Assembly (NCBI GenBank): GCA_011033025.1
Contig: WFMF01000008.1
Coordinates: forward strand, 1,307,001-1,371,000
Source: Beroe forskalii
Lineage: Eukaryota > Ctenophora > Nuda > Beroida > Beroidae
DNA: 64,000 nucleotides
Direction of reading: 5' to 3'
Shown: positions 43,701 to 55,085 of the stretch, in pieces
Numbering within the stretch: the stretch's first letter is position 1
Layout of the letters: the number at the start of each line of letters is the position of its first letter
Notes under the pieces: generated by a model
Told to the model about the DNA's origin: nothing
Seen by the model: the letters and a program-made list of their open reading frames with translations, nothing else
Databases searched by the model: none
Made by a program: the position numbers and the translations under genes

Positions 43701-46700
43701 AAAAAGTGGTGTCAAGGAAAAGTGGTGTCAAGGAAAAGTGGTGTCAAGGAAAAGTGGTGTCAAGGAAAAGTGGTGTCAAGGAAAAGTGATGTCAAGGAAA
43801 AGTGGTGTCAAGGAAAAGTGGTGTCAAGGAAAAGTGGTGTCAAGGAAAAGTGGTGTCAAGATAGGTGGTGTGGAGGGGGAAGTTGTGTCAAGGGAAAGTG
43901 GTGTCCAAGAAAAGTGGTGTCCAGGAAAAGAGGTGCTAAAGAAAAGTGGTGTCAAGGAAAAGTGGTGTCAACTAAAGGTTGTGTCGAGGAAAAGGGGTGT
44001 CGAGGAAAAGTGGTGTCAAGAAAAAGTGGTGTCAAGGAAAAGTGGTGTCAAGGAAAGTGGTGTCAAGGATAAGTGATGTCAAGGAAAGTGGTGTCAAGCA
44101 AAAGTGATGTCAAGCAAAAGTGGTGTCAAGGAAAGTGGTGTCAAGGAAAGTGGTGTCAAGGAAAAGTGGTGTCAAGGAAAAGTGGTGTCAAGGAAAAGTG
44201 GTGTCAAGGAAAAGTGGTGTCAAGGAAAAGTGGTGTCAAGGAAAAGTGGTGTCAAGGAAAAGTGGTGTCAAGGAAAGGTTGTGTCAAGGAAAAGTGGTGT
44301 CAAAGAAAAGTGGTGTCAAGGAAAAGTGGTGTCAAGGAAAAGTGGTGTCAAGGAAAAGTGGTGTCAAGGAAAAGTGGTGTCAAGGAAAAGTGGTGTCAAG
44401 GAAAAGTGGTGTCAAGGAAAGTGGTGTCAAGGAAAAGTGGTGTCAAGGAAAAGTGGTGTCAAGGAAAAGTGGTGTCAAGGAAAAGTGGTGTCAAGGAAAG
44501 TGGTGTCAAGGAAAAGTGGTGTCAAGGAAAAGTGGTGTCAAGGAAAAGTGGTGTCAAGGAAAGGGTGCCAGAGAAGAGTGTCAAGGGAAAAGTGGTGTCA
44601 AGGAAAAGTGGTGTCAAGGGAAAAGTGGTGTCAAGGAAAAGTGGTGTCAAGGAAAAGTAAAGTGGTGTCAAGGAAAAGTGGTGTCAAGGAAAAGTGGTGT
44701 CAAGGAAAAGTGGTGTCAAGGAAAAGTGGTGTCAAGGAAAAGTGGTGTCAAGGAAAAGTGGTGTCAAGGAAAAGTGGTGTCAAGGAAAAGTGGTGTCAAG
44801 GAAAAGTGGTGTCAAGGAAGGGTGGTGTCAAGGAAGAGTGGTGTCAAGGAAGAGTGGCGTCAAGGACGAGTGGAGTCAAGGAAGGGTGGTGTCAAGGAAG
44901 AGCGGTGTCAAGGAAGAGTGGTGTCAAGGAAGAGTGGTGTCAAGGAAAAGTGGTGTCAAGGAAAAGTGGTGTCGAGGAAGAGTGGTGTCAAGGAAAAGTG
45001 GTGTCAAGGTAGAGTTCTGTCATGGAAAAGTGGTGTCAAGGAAAAGTGGTGTCAAGGAAAGGTTGATTCAAGGAAAATTGGTGTCAAAGAAAAGTGGTGT
45101 CTACGAAAAAGTGGTGTCAAGGAAAAGTGGTGTCTAGGAAAAGTGGTGTCAAGCAAAAGTGGTGTCAAGGAAAGTGGTGTCAAGGAAAAGTGGTGTCAAG
45201 GAAAAGTGGTGTCAAGGAAAAGTGGTGTCAAGGAAAAGTGGTGTCAAGGAAAGTGATGTCAAGGAAAAGTGGTGTCAAGGAAAAGTGGTGTCAAGGAAAA
45301 GTGGTGTCAAGGGAAAGTGATGTCAAGGAAAAGTGGTGTCAAGCAAAAGTGATGTCAAGCAAAAGTGGTGTCAAGGAAAGTGGTGTCAAGGAAAGTGGTG
45401 TCAAGGAAAAGTGATGTCAAGGGATAGTGGTGTCAAGGGAAAGAGGTGTCTAGGAAGAGCGGAGTCAAGCAGAAAGTGGTGTCAAGGAAAAGTGATGTCA
45501 AGAGAAAGTGATGTCAAGGAAAAGTGGTGTCAAGGAAAGTGGTGTCAAGGAAAAGTGGTGTCAAGGAAAAGTGGTGTCAAGGAAAAGTGGTGTCAAGGAA
45601 AAGTGGTGTCAAGGAAAAGTGGTGTCAAGGAAAAGTGGTGTCAAGGAAAAGTGGTGTCAAGGAAAAGTGGTGTCAAGGAAAAGTGGTGCCAAGGAAAGTG
45701 GTGTCAAGGAAAAGTGGTGTCAAGGAAAAGTGGTGTCAAGGAAAGTGGTGTCAAGGAAAAGTGGTGTCAAGGAAAAGTGGTGTCAAGGAAAAGTGGTGTC
45801 AAGGAAAGTGGTGTCAAGGAAAAGTGGTGTCAAGGAGTGGTGTCAAGGAAAAGTGGTGTCAAGGAAAAGTGGTGTCAAAGATAAGTGGTGTCAAGGAAAA
45901 GTGGTGTCAAGGGAAAAGTGGTGTCAAGGAAAGTGGTGTCAAGGAAAGTGGTGTCAAGGAAAGTGGTGTCAAGGAAAAGTGAACAAGAAAAAAATGGTGT
46001 CAAGGAAAAGTGGTGTCAAGGAAAGTGGTGTCAAGGGAAAAGTGGTGTCAAGTAAAACTGGTGTCAAGGAAAAGTGTCAAGGAAAGTGGTGTCAAGGAAA
46101 AGTGGTGTCGTGTCAAGGAAAAGTGATGTCAAGGAAAAGTGGTGTCAAGGGAAAAGTGGTGTCAAGGAAAAGTGGTGTCAAGGAAAGTGGTGCCAAGTGG
46201 TGTCAAGGGAAAGTGGTGTCAAGGAAAAGTGGTGTCAAGGAAAAGTGGTGTCAAGGAAAAGTGGTGTCAAGGAAAAGTGGTGCCAAGGAAAAGTGGTGTC
46301 AAGGAAAAGTGGTGTCAAGGAGGAGTGGTGTCAAGGAAAAGTGGTGTCAAGGAAAAGTGGTGTCAAGGAAAGAGTGGTGTCAAGGAAAGAGTGGTGTCAA
46401 GGAAAAGTGGTGTCAAGGAAAAGTGGTGTCAAGGAAAAGTGGTGTCAAGGAAAAGTGGTGTCAAGGAAAAGTGGTGTCAAGGAAAAGTGGTGTCAAGGAA
46501 AGTGGTGTCAAGGAAAAGTGGTGTCAAGGAAAGTGGTGTCAAGGAAAGTGGTGTCAAGGAAAAGTGGTGTCAAGGAAAAGTGGTTGGCTGGAAAAGTGGT
46601 GTCAAGGAAAAGTGGTGTCAAGGAAAAGTAGTGTCAAGGAAAAGTGGTGTCAAGGAAAAGTGGTGTCAAGGAAAAGTGGTGTCAAGGAAAAGTGGTGTCA

Positions 46701-49700
46701 AGGAAAAGTGGTGTCAAGGAAAAGTGGTGTCAAGGAAAAGTGGTGTCAAGGAAAGTGGTGTCAAGGAAAAGTGGTGTCAAGGAAAAGTGGTGTCAAGGAA
46801 AAGTGGTGTCAAGGAAAAGTGGTGTCAAGGAAAAGTGGTGTCAAGGAAAAGTGGTGTCAAGGAAAAGTGGTGTCAAGGAAAAGTGGTGTCAAGGAAAAGT
46901 GGTGTCAAGGAAAAGTGGTGTCAAGGAAAAGTGGTGTCAAGGAAAGTGGTGGTGTCAAGGAAAAGTGGTGTCGTTGAAAGTGGTGTCAAGGAAAAGTGGT
47001 GTCAAGGAAAAGTGGTGTCGTCAAGGAAAAGTGGTGTCAAGGAAAAGTGGTGTCAAGGAAAAGTGATGTCAAGGAAAAGTGGTGTCAAGGAAAGTGGTGT
47101 CAAGGAAAAGTGGTGTCAAGGAAAAGTGGTGTCAAGGAAAAGTGGTGTCAAGGAAAAGTGGTGTCAAGGAAAAGTGGTGTCAAGGAAAAGTGGTGTCAAG
47201 GAAAAGTGGTGTCAAGGAAAAGTGGTGTCAAGGAAAAGTGGTGTCAAGGGAAAGTGGTGTCAAGGAAAAGTGGTGTCAAGGAAAAGTGGTGTCAAGGAAA
47301 AGTGGTGTCAAGGAAAAGTGGTGTCAAGGAAAGTGGTGTCAAGGAAAAGTGGTGTCAAGGAAAAGTGGTGTCAAGGAAAGTGGTGTCAAGGAAAAGTGGT
47401 GTCAAGGAAAAGTGGTGTCAAGGAAAAGTGGTGTCAAAGAAAAGTGGTGTCAAGGAAAAATGATGTCAAGGAATAGTGGTGTCAAGGAAAAGTGGTGCCA
47501 AGGAAAAAGTGGTGTCAAAGAAAAAGTGGTGTCAAGGAAAAGTGGTGTCAAGGAAAAGTGGTGTCAAGGAAAAGTGGTGTCAAGGAAAAGTGGTGTCAAG
47601 GAAAAGTGGTGCCAAGGAAAAGTGGTGTCAAGGAAAAGTGGTGTCAAGGAAAGTGGTGTCAAGGAAAAGTGGTGTCAAGGAAAAGTGGTGTCAAGAAAGA
47701 GTGGTGTCAAGGGAAAGTGGTGTCAAGGGAAAGTGGTGTCCAGGAAAAGTGATGTCAAGAAAAGTGGTTAAAAGGAAAAGTGGTGTCAAGGAAAGTGGTG
47801 TCAAGGAAAAGTGGTGTCAAGGAAAAGTGGTGTCAAGGAAAAGTGGTGTCAAGGAAAAGTGGTGTCAAGAAAAGTGGTGTCAAGGAAAAGTGGTGTCAAG
47901 TAAAGTGGTGCCAAGGAAAAGTGGTGTCAAGGAAGACTGGTGTCAAGGAAAAGTGGTGTCGAAGGAAATTGGTGTCAAGGAAAAGTGGTGTCAAGGAAAA
48001 GTGGTGTCAAGAAAAAGTGATGTCAGGGGAAGTGGTGTCTTGGGAAAGTGGTGCCAGAGAAGAGCGGTGTCAAAGGAAAGTGGTGTCAAGTCAAGGAAAA
48101 GTGGTGTCAAGGGAAAGTGGTGTCAAGGAAAAGTGGTGTCAAGGCAAAGTGGTGTCAAGGATAATTGGTGTCAAGGGTAAGTTGGTGTCAAGGATAAGTG
48201 GTGTCAAGGCAAAGTGGTGTCGAAGAAAATTGGTGTCAAGGAAAAGTGATGTCAAGGAAAAGTGGTGTCAAGAAAAAGTGATGTCAAGGGAAAGTGGTGT
48301 CTTGGGAAAGTGGTGCCAGAGAAGAGTGGTGTCAAGGAAAGTGGTGTGGAGGGAAAGTGGTGTCAAGGAAAAGCGGTGTCAAAGAAAAGTGCTGTCAAGG
48401 AAAAGTGGTGCCAAGGAAAAGTGATGTCAAGGAAAAGTGGTGTCAAGGAAAAGTGGTGCCAAGGAAAAATTATGTCAAGGAAAAGTGGTGTCAAGGAAAA
48501 GTGGTGTCAAGGAAAAGTGGTGCCAAGGAAAAGTGGTGTCAAGGAAAAGTGGTGTCAAGGAAAAGTGATGTCAAGGAAAAGTGGTGTCAAGAAAAAGTGA
48601 TGTCAAGGAAAGTGGTGTCTTGGGAAAGTGGTGCCAGAGAAGAGTGGTGTCAAGGGAAAGTGGTGTGGAGGGAAAGTGGTGCCAAGGAAAAGCGGTGTCA
48701 AAAAAAAGTGCTGTCAAGGAAAAGAGGTGCCAAGGAAAAGTGAAGTCAAGGAAAAGTGGTGTCAAGCAAAAGTGATGTCAAGGGAAAGTGGTGTCAAGGG
48801 AAACTGGTGTAGAGGGAAAGTGGTGTCATGGAAAAGCGGTGTCAAAGAAAAGTGCTGTCAAAGAAAAGTGGTGTCAAGGAAAAGTGGTGTCAAGAAAAAG
48901 TGGTGTCAAGGAAAAGTGGTGTCAAGCAAAAGTGATGTCAAGGGAAAGTGGTGTCTTGGGAAAGTGGTGCCAGAGAAGAGTGGTGTCAAAGAAAAGTGCT
49001 GTTAAGGAAAAGTAGTGCTAAGCAAAAGTGATGTCAAGGGAAATTGATGTCAATTAAAAGTGGTGTCAAGGAAAAGTGGTGTCAAGGAAAAGTGGTGTCA
49101 AGGAAATTGGTGTCAAGGAAAAGTGGTGTCAAGGAAAAGTGGTGTCAAGGAAAAGTGGTGTCAAGCAAAAGTGATGTCAAGGAAAGTGGTGTCAAGGAAA
49201 AGTGGTGTCAAGGAAAAGTGATGTCAAGGGAAAGTGGTGTCAAGGAAAAGTGGTGCCAGTGGTGTCAAGGAAAAGTGGTGTCATGAGTGGTGTGGTGTCA
49301 AGGAAAAGTGGTGTCAAGGAAAGTGGTGTCAAGGAAAAGTGGTGTCAAGAAAAGTGATGTCAAGGAAAGTGGTGTCAAGGAAAAGTGGTGTCAAGGGGTC
49401 AAGGAAAGTGGTGTCAAGGAAAAGTGGTGTCAAGGAAAGTGGTGTCAAGGAAAAGGATAAAGTGGTGTCAAGGAAAAGTGGTGTCAAGGAAAAGTGGTGT
49501 CAAGGAAAGTGGTGTCAAGGAAAAGTGGTGCAAGAGAAAGTGGTGTCAAGGAAAAGTGGTGTCAAGGAAAGTGGTGTCAAGGAAAAGTGGTGTCAAGGAA
49601 AAGTGGTGTCAAAGGAAAGTGGATGTCAAGGGAAAGTGGTGTCAAGGAGAAAGTGGTGTCAAGTGGTGTCAAGGAAAAGTGGTGTCAAGTGGTGTCAAGG

Positions 49701-50168
49701 AAAAGTGGTGTCAAGGCAAAGTGGTGTCAAGGAAAGTGGTGTCAAGGAAAAGTGGTGTCAAGGATAAGTGGTGTCAAGGATAAGTGGTGTCAAGGAAAGT
49801 GGTGCCAGAGAAGAGTGGTGTCAAGGAAAAGTGGTGTCAAGGATAAGTGGTGTCAAGGATAAGTGGTGTCAAGGAAAAGTGGTGCCAATGAAAAGTGGTG
49901 TCAAGGAAAAGTGGTGTCAAGGAAAAGTGGTGTCAAGGAAAAGTGGTGTCAAGGAAAAGTGGTGTCAAGGCAAAGTGGTGTCAAGGATAAGTGGTGTCAA
50001 GGAGGAGTGGTTCCAAAGAAGAGTGGTGTCAGGGAAAAGTGCTGTCAAGGAAAAGTGGTGCCAAGGATAAATTATGTCAAGGAAAAGTGGTGTCAAGGAA
50101 AAGTGGTGTCAAAGAAAAGAAAAAAGAAAAAGTGGTGTCAATGGAAAAGTGGTGTCAGGAAAAGTGGT
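40771..50168 (+). repeat. 16-bp satellite, array I (inverted orientation, longest uninterrupted block)
   Basis: About 9.4 kb of GGAAAAGTGGTGTCAA with few indels and no modules. From about 47,990 a higher-order pattern appears, with a block TCTTGGGAAAGTGGTGCCAG recurring at about 48,300, 48,610 and 48,955. Long open frames here (up to 500 codons) start at GTG and are repeat by-products. Confidence 0.98.
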
Positions 50169-50870
50169 GTCATTTTTAGGAATTCGAAAACAACACTTTA
50201 ATTTGATCAAAACATTCGCCGCAGGCGGTGCCAACGAAACCTGTTTTACCAAGGAGACTGGTTAGCATCAATTCAGTGGTAATTTTGATCGCAAAGAAGC
50301 TTCGCAGTCGAAAATTTGAAACATGTTTTCTCTGAGACTGAAAAGTGGTTCAAGCAACATAATTTCGGGGGAAAATCGCCGCAGGCGAAGGGGTTTTATT
50401 GAATATGAATTTGGTAAAAGTAATATTAGGCGGAAATTGATGTAAGGGGAAAAGTGGCCGCATGCAAAATTTTGAAAGTATTACATTGGGAAGTTATTTC
50501 TCACTGGTGACAGAACAAGGTGCCTGGCGAAAAAATTTTCTGCGGCCTTTTCGCAACTGAATCAATTTGATTTGTTCTTCCTGAGTTCCGAAGGTGGGTC
50601 ATGGAAAGCGATGCCCTCTGAAAATGGGTTGGATCCAGATTTTGTTGGTGCATTTGAAAAGAGTGGTTTGAAATTGATTTATTAAATTGTCTGAATGTGC
50701 ATGTCTGGTACAACACAGTACAGAAAAACTAAATTTTGGTAATTAGCTTTCGTGGTGCCGAGAATTTGGTTTTCACAAAAATTCCTCGGTCTCAAGGCGG
50801 TTTCCGAACCAGGTTTGTTGTCTGCGGTTTTTGAGAATGGGAGGAGGGTGCCAAAGAAGAATGGCGTCAA
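50169..50870. other. Non-satellite island in the right half
   Basis: About 0.7 kb with CGCCGCAGGCG-type words (50,217; 50,382) and scattered AAAAGTGG fragments, unrelated to the module by eye. It could be a decayed insertion or corrupted consensus. Confidence 0.45.
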
Positions 50871-53476
50871 GAAAAAGTGCTGTCAAGGGTGCGGTGCCTA
50901 GCAAAGATGTTGTCAACATGAAAAAGTGGTGTAGGGAAAGTGGTTTCAAGGGAAAAAGCATTGAGGGAAAAGTGGTGTAGAGGGAAAGTGGTTTCAAGGA
51001 AAAGTGATGTCAAGGAAAAGTGGTGTCAAGGGAAAGAGGTGTCTAGGAAGAGCGGAGTCAAGCAGAAAAGTGGTGTCAAGGATAAATGTGGTCGAGAAAA
51101 AGTGGTGTCAAGTGGTGTCAAGGAAAAGTGGTGTCATGGTGCCAGAGTGGTCATGAAAAGGATGCGTCAAGGAAAAGGCGATGTCAAGGGAAAGTGATGT
51201 TGGATGCTCTTGGGGAAAGTGGTCAAGAAAAGTGTCGGCGAAAGGGGAAAGTGGTTTATGGAATTGCGATGTCAAGGGAAAAGTGGTGTCAAGGGAAAAG
51301 TGGTGCTGGCGAAAAGTGGTGTCAGCAAAGTGGGTGTAAGGATAAGTGGTGTCAAGGAAAAGTGATGTCAAGGAAAGTGGTGTCAAGAAGAGGGTGTCAA
51401 GGAAAGTGGTGCCTGGCAAGCAGCCGGCGGAGGATGTGGTAATGGAATGGTGTCAAGAAAAAGTGCTGCGGTGTCGGGAAAAATGGTGCCAGAGAAAAGT
51501 GGTGTAGAGGGAAAGTGGTTAGGTGAAAAGTGGTATCAAGGAACAGTGGTGTCAAGAAAGATTGGTTTCAAGGAAGAGTGGTGTCAAGGCAAAGTGATGT
51601 CAAGAAAAAGTGGTGTCAAGGAAAAGTGGCGTCGGCGAAAAAAGAGGTGTCATGAAAAGTGGTGTCAAAGAAAAGTGGTGTCAAAAGGGTGGGAAAAGTG
51701 GTGTAAGGATAAGTGGTGTCAAGGATATGGTGGCAAGGCAGAGCAGCCAGAGAAGAGGGTGTCAAGGATGGCAGTCAAGGATAAGTGGTATCAAGGAGGA
51801 GTGGTGCCAAAGAAGAATGTCAAGAAAGTGGTGTCAAGGAAAGTGGTGCTAAGGGAAAAATGATGTCAAGGAAAAGTGGTAGAGGGAAAGTGGTTTCAAG
51901 GAAAATTGATGTCAAGGATAAGTGGTGTCAAGGAGGAGTGGCGACATAGAAGAGTGGGTACGGCTGAAAAGTGCTGTCAAGGAAAAGTGCTGTCAAGGAA
52001 AAGAGGTGTCAAGAAAAAAGTGGCGTCAAAAGAAAGTGGTGCAAAGGAAACGGGAAATAAGGAAAAGTGATGTCAAGGAAAAGTGGTGTCGGCAAAGTGG
52101 TGTCGGGCGCAAAGGGTGTCAAGGGCATGTGGTGTCGGGCGATAAGTGGTGTCACGATATGGTGTCCAGGCAAGCAGAGCAGCAGAGAAGAGTGGTCAAG
52201 GATAAGTGGTGTCATGATAAGTGGTGTCAAGGATTCGTGTGGCGGAGGAGGGGCAGCCAAAGAAGAGGGTGTCATGAAAAGTGGTGTCAAGATAAGTGGG
52301 TGTCCAGGCAGAGTGGTGCCAGAGAAGAGTGGTGTCAAGGATAAGTGCTGTCAAGGATAAGTGGTGTCAAGGATAAGTGGTGTCAAGCAAAGTGGTGTCA
52401 AGGCAAAGTGGTGTCAAGGGTATGTGGTGTCAAGGATAAGTGGTGTCAAGCATAAGTGGTGTCCAGGCAGAGTGGTGCCAGAGAAGAGTGGTGTCAAGGA
52501 TAAGTGGTGTCAAGGATAAGTGGTGTCAAGGATTCGTGGTATCAAGGAGGAGTGGTGCCAAAGAAGAGTGGTGTCAAGGAAAAGTGGTGTCAAGCATAAG
52601 TGGTGTCCAGGCAGAGTGGTGCCAGAGAAGAGTGGTGTCAAGGATAAGTGGTGTCAAGGAGGAGTGGTGCCAAAGAAGAGTGGTGTCAAGGAGGAGTGGT
52701 GCCAAAGAAGAATGGTGTCAAGAAAAAGTGCTGTCAAGGAAAAGTGGTGCCAAGGAAAAATGATGTCAAGGAAAAGTGGTAGAGGGAAAGTGGTTTCAGC
52801 GGAAAATTGATGCCTGGCGATAAGTGGTGGCAAGGGCAGTGGTGCCAGAGAAGAGTGGTGTCATGATAAGTGGTGTCAAGGATGTTGTGCTGCTGATAAG
52901 TGGTATCAAGGACAAGTGGTGCTCGGGGTGCGGTGTCAAGGATAAGTGGTGTCAAGGATAAGTGGTGGCAAGGCAGAGTGGTGCCAGAGAAGAGTGGTGT
53001 CAAGGATAAGTGGTGTCAAGGATAAGTGGTGTCAAGGAAAAGTGGTGTAGAGGGAAAGTGGTTTCAAGGAAAAGTGATGTCAAGGTAAAGTGGTGTCAAG
53101 AAAAAGTGGCGTCAAGGCAAAGTGGTGTCGCTGACATGGTGTCAAGGGAAAGTGGTGGGGCGGAAAGTGGTCGGGGAAAAGTGATGTCAAGGTAAAGTGG
53201 TGTCAAGAAAGTGGAAATAAGGCAAAGTGGCGTCGGGTGGATGGTGGTGTCAAGGGTAAGTGGTGTCAAGGGTAAGTGGTGTCAAGGATAAGTGGTGTCA
53301 AGGATAAGTGGTGGCAAGGCAGAGTGGTGCCAGAGAAGAGTGGTGTCAAGGATAAGTGGTGTCAAGGATAAGTGGTATCAAGGAGGAGTGGTGCCAAAGA
53401 AGAATGGTGTCAAGAAAAAGTGCTGTCAAGGAAAAGTGGTGCCAAGGAAAAATGATGTCAAGGAAAAGTGGTGTAG
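50871..53476 (+). repeat. 16-bp satellite, array J (variant-rich, partly corrupted)
   Basis: Monomers GGATAAGTGGTGTCAA and GAGGAGTGGTGCCAAAGAAG dominate. Inserts such as GCCTGGCG and GTCGGGCG look like consensus error. The GGATAA variant introduces stop codons in one frame. Confidence 0.88.
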
Positions 53477-54429
53477 TAGTAAGGGTCGTATGTGCCCAGA
53501 ACTGTAACAAACTGTGAACTAAATAGTATAGTAGGTTTGAGAACGTTTTTCGGTAGTTTATAGGCCATAGATGCACCAGAAAAACTAACCAATTTCTGAG
53601 TTAAGAACCCCCTTTTTGAACCCTTTTCTTTCAAAATGGGGCAAAAACTTTTGAATGGTAATATCTCAGCTTCTGATTGTGAAGCCAATAAATACACCAA
53701 ACTATGCAGAATGAGCACATTATGGGGGTGAGTATATAGTTTCAATGTCGTTACCCCTTTAAGTTTTCGAGTTATGGACGAACAACCCCTTTTAGCCCTA
53801 CGCTTATGACCAAAATTGCCCTGTTCAATAAATGAGAACAGAAGATCGTAGAGACCTAAACAAGTACACTAGGGTATGCAGAATGAGCACATTATGGGGG
53901 TAGAGCATAGTTTCAACGTCGTTACCCCTTTAGTTTTCGAGTTATGGACGAACAACCCCTTTTTAGCCCTACGCTTATGACCAAAATTGCCCCTGTTCAA
54001 TAAATGAGAACAGAAGATCGTAGAGACCTAAACAAGTACACTAGGGTATGCAGAATGAGCACATTATGGGGGGTAGAGCATAGTTTCAACGTCGTTACCC
54101 CTTTAGTTTTCGAATTATGGACGAAAAACCCCTTTGTAGCCCTATGCATATGACCAAAATTGCCCCCATTCAATGAATGAGAACAGAAGATCGTAGAGAC
54201 TCAACAAGTACACTAGAGTGCGCAGAATGAGCACATTATGGGGGGGTAGAGCATACTTTCTAAGTCGTTACCCCTTTCGTTTTCGAGTTATAGACGAAAA
54301 ACCCCTATGCGTATGACCAATATTGTCCCTTTTCAATAGATGAGAACAGAAGATTGTAGAACTTCAGACAAATTGGACCTGGTCCTTTATTTCAACGGCG
54401 CCAGGAATATCTTCAAGATTGAACTAACT

Positions 54430-54720
54430 TCGCCAGTGGGGGTCAGTGGTGTAATGGTTTCGATTTGGCCGCAGGATCGATCGAAAGATCCTGAGTACGA
54501 ATCTCGGCCAGCATTATTGAGCTAAGGGTGAGAGATTTTTCTTGAGCCTATGCAGCCCGACGGTTCACTCAGCCGAGCGCACAGGAAACTGTGCGGGAGG
54601 GGTAAATGAGGAGCTGGCCATTGCTGCGAAGTCTCGATCAAATAGACGTAGGTATGGATTACACTTCCTCAACCGTCACTTGCTTGATTAGTTTGATCCT
54701 TCGATTCCTGTCATTGGCTG
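54430..54720 (+). mobile_element. tRNA-derived SINE, copy 2 (inside foldback 3)
   Basis: GGTCAGTGGTGTAATGG, then GATCGATCGAAAGATCC, a degraded B box, and body GTGAGAGATTTTTCTTGAGC. Same order of blocks as the copy at about 300. It sits in the centre of foldback 3, so it inserted there or was captured. Confidence 0.6.
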
Positions 54721-54909
54721 TACAGCTGCTGGAATAGAAATAAAACCTTCAAGATGAAAAAGCAGAAGAAAACAGGGAAAAATGATGGAGCATGGCCATA
54801 GACATGCACCAGCCGGAAGCTGAAGAAGCATTGGAATAGGATCAGGGTTATTATTAACTTATGTGAAGCCGTTCATAGGCGTCTGTCTCAACAGTTCAAC
54901 ACAAATCCA

Positions 54910-55085
54910 GGTTATAAGTTCATAGGGGTATGTTGCAAGTTCATGGAAGTTTGTTATTAAGAGTTCATTACTTCATAAGTTCATAGGGGTCTGTGATATG
55001 TCCATTGGGGTACGTTACAAGTTCATAGGGGTATACTACGAGTTCATAGGGTTATGTTACGAGTTCATAGGGGTATGTTCAAGAT
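54910..55085. repeat. Short tandem repeat, about 20-22 bp, GTTCATAGGGGTATGTTAC
   Basis: Eight or so imperfect copies of AGTTCATAGGGGTATGTTAC in the central part of foldback 3. Confidence 0.75.

Noticed and set aside
42287-43789. 500-codon open frame in the satellite (and similar ones on both strands)
   Set aside because: It is the automatic result of a stop-free 16-bp unit. It starts at GTG, the other two frames read the same peptide, and there is no promoter, splice or poly(A) evidence.
18345-50168. CRISPR array
   Set aside because: Repeats are 16 bp and directly adjacent with no unique spacers, there are no cas genes, and the setting is eukaryotic.
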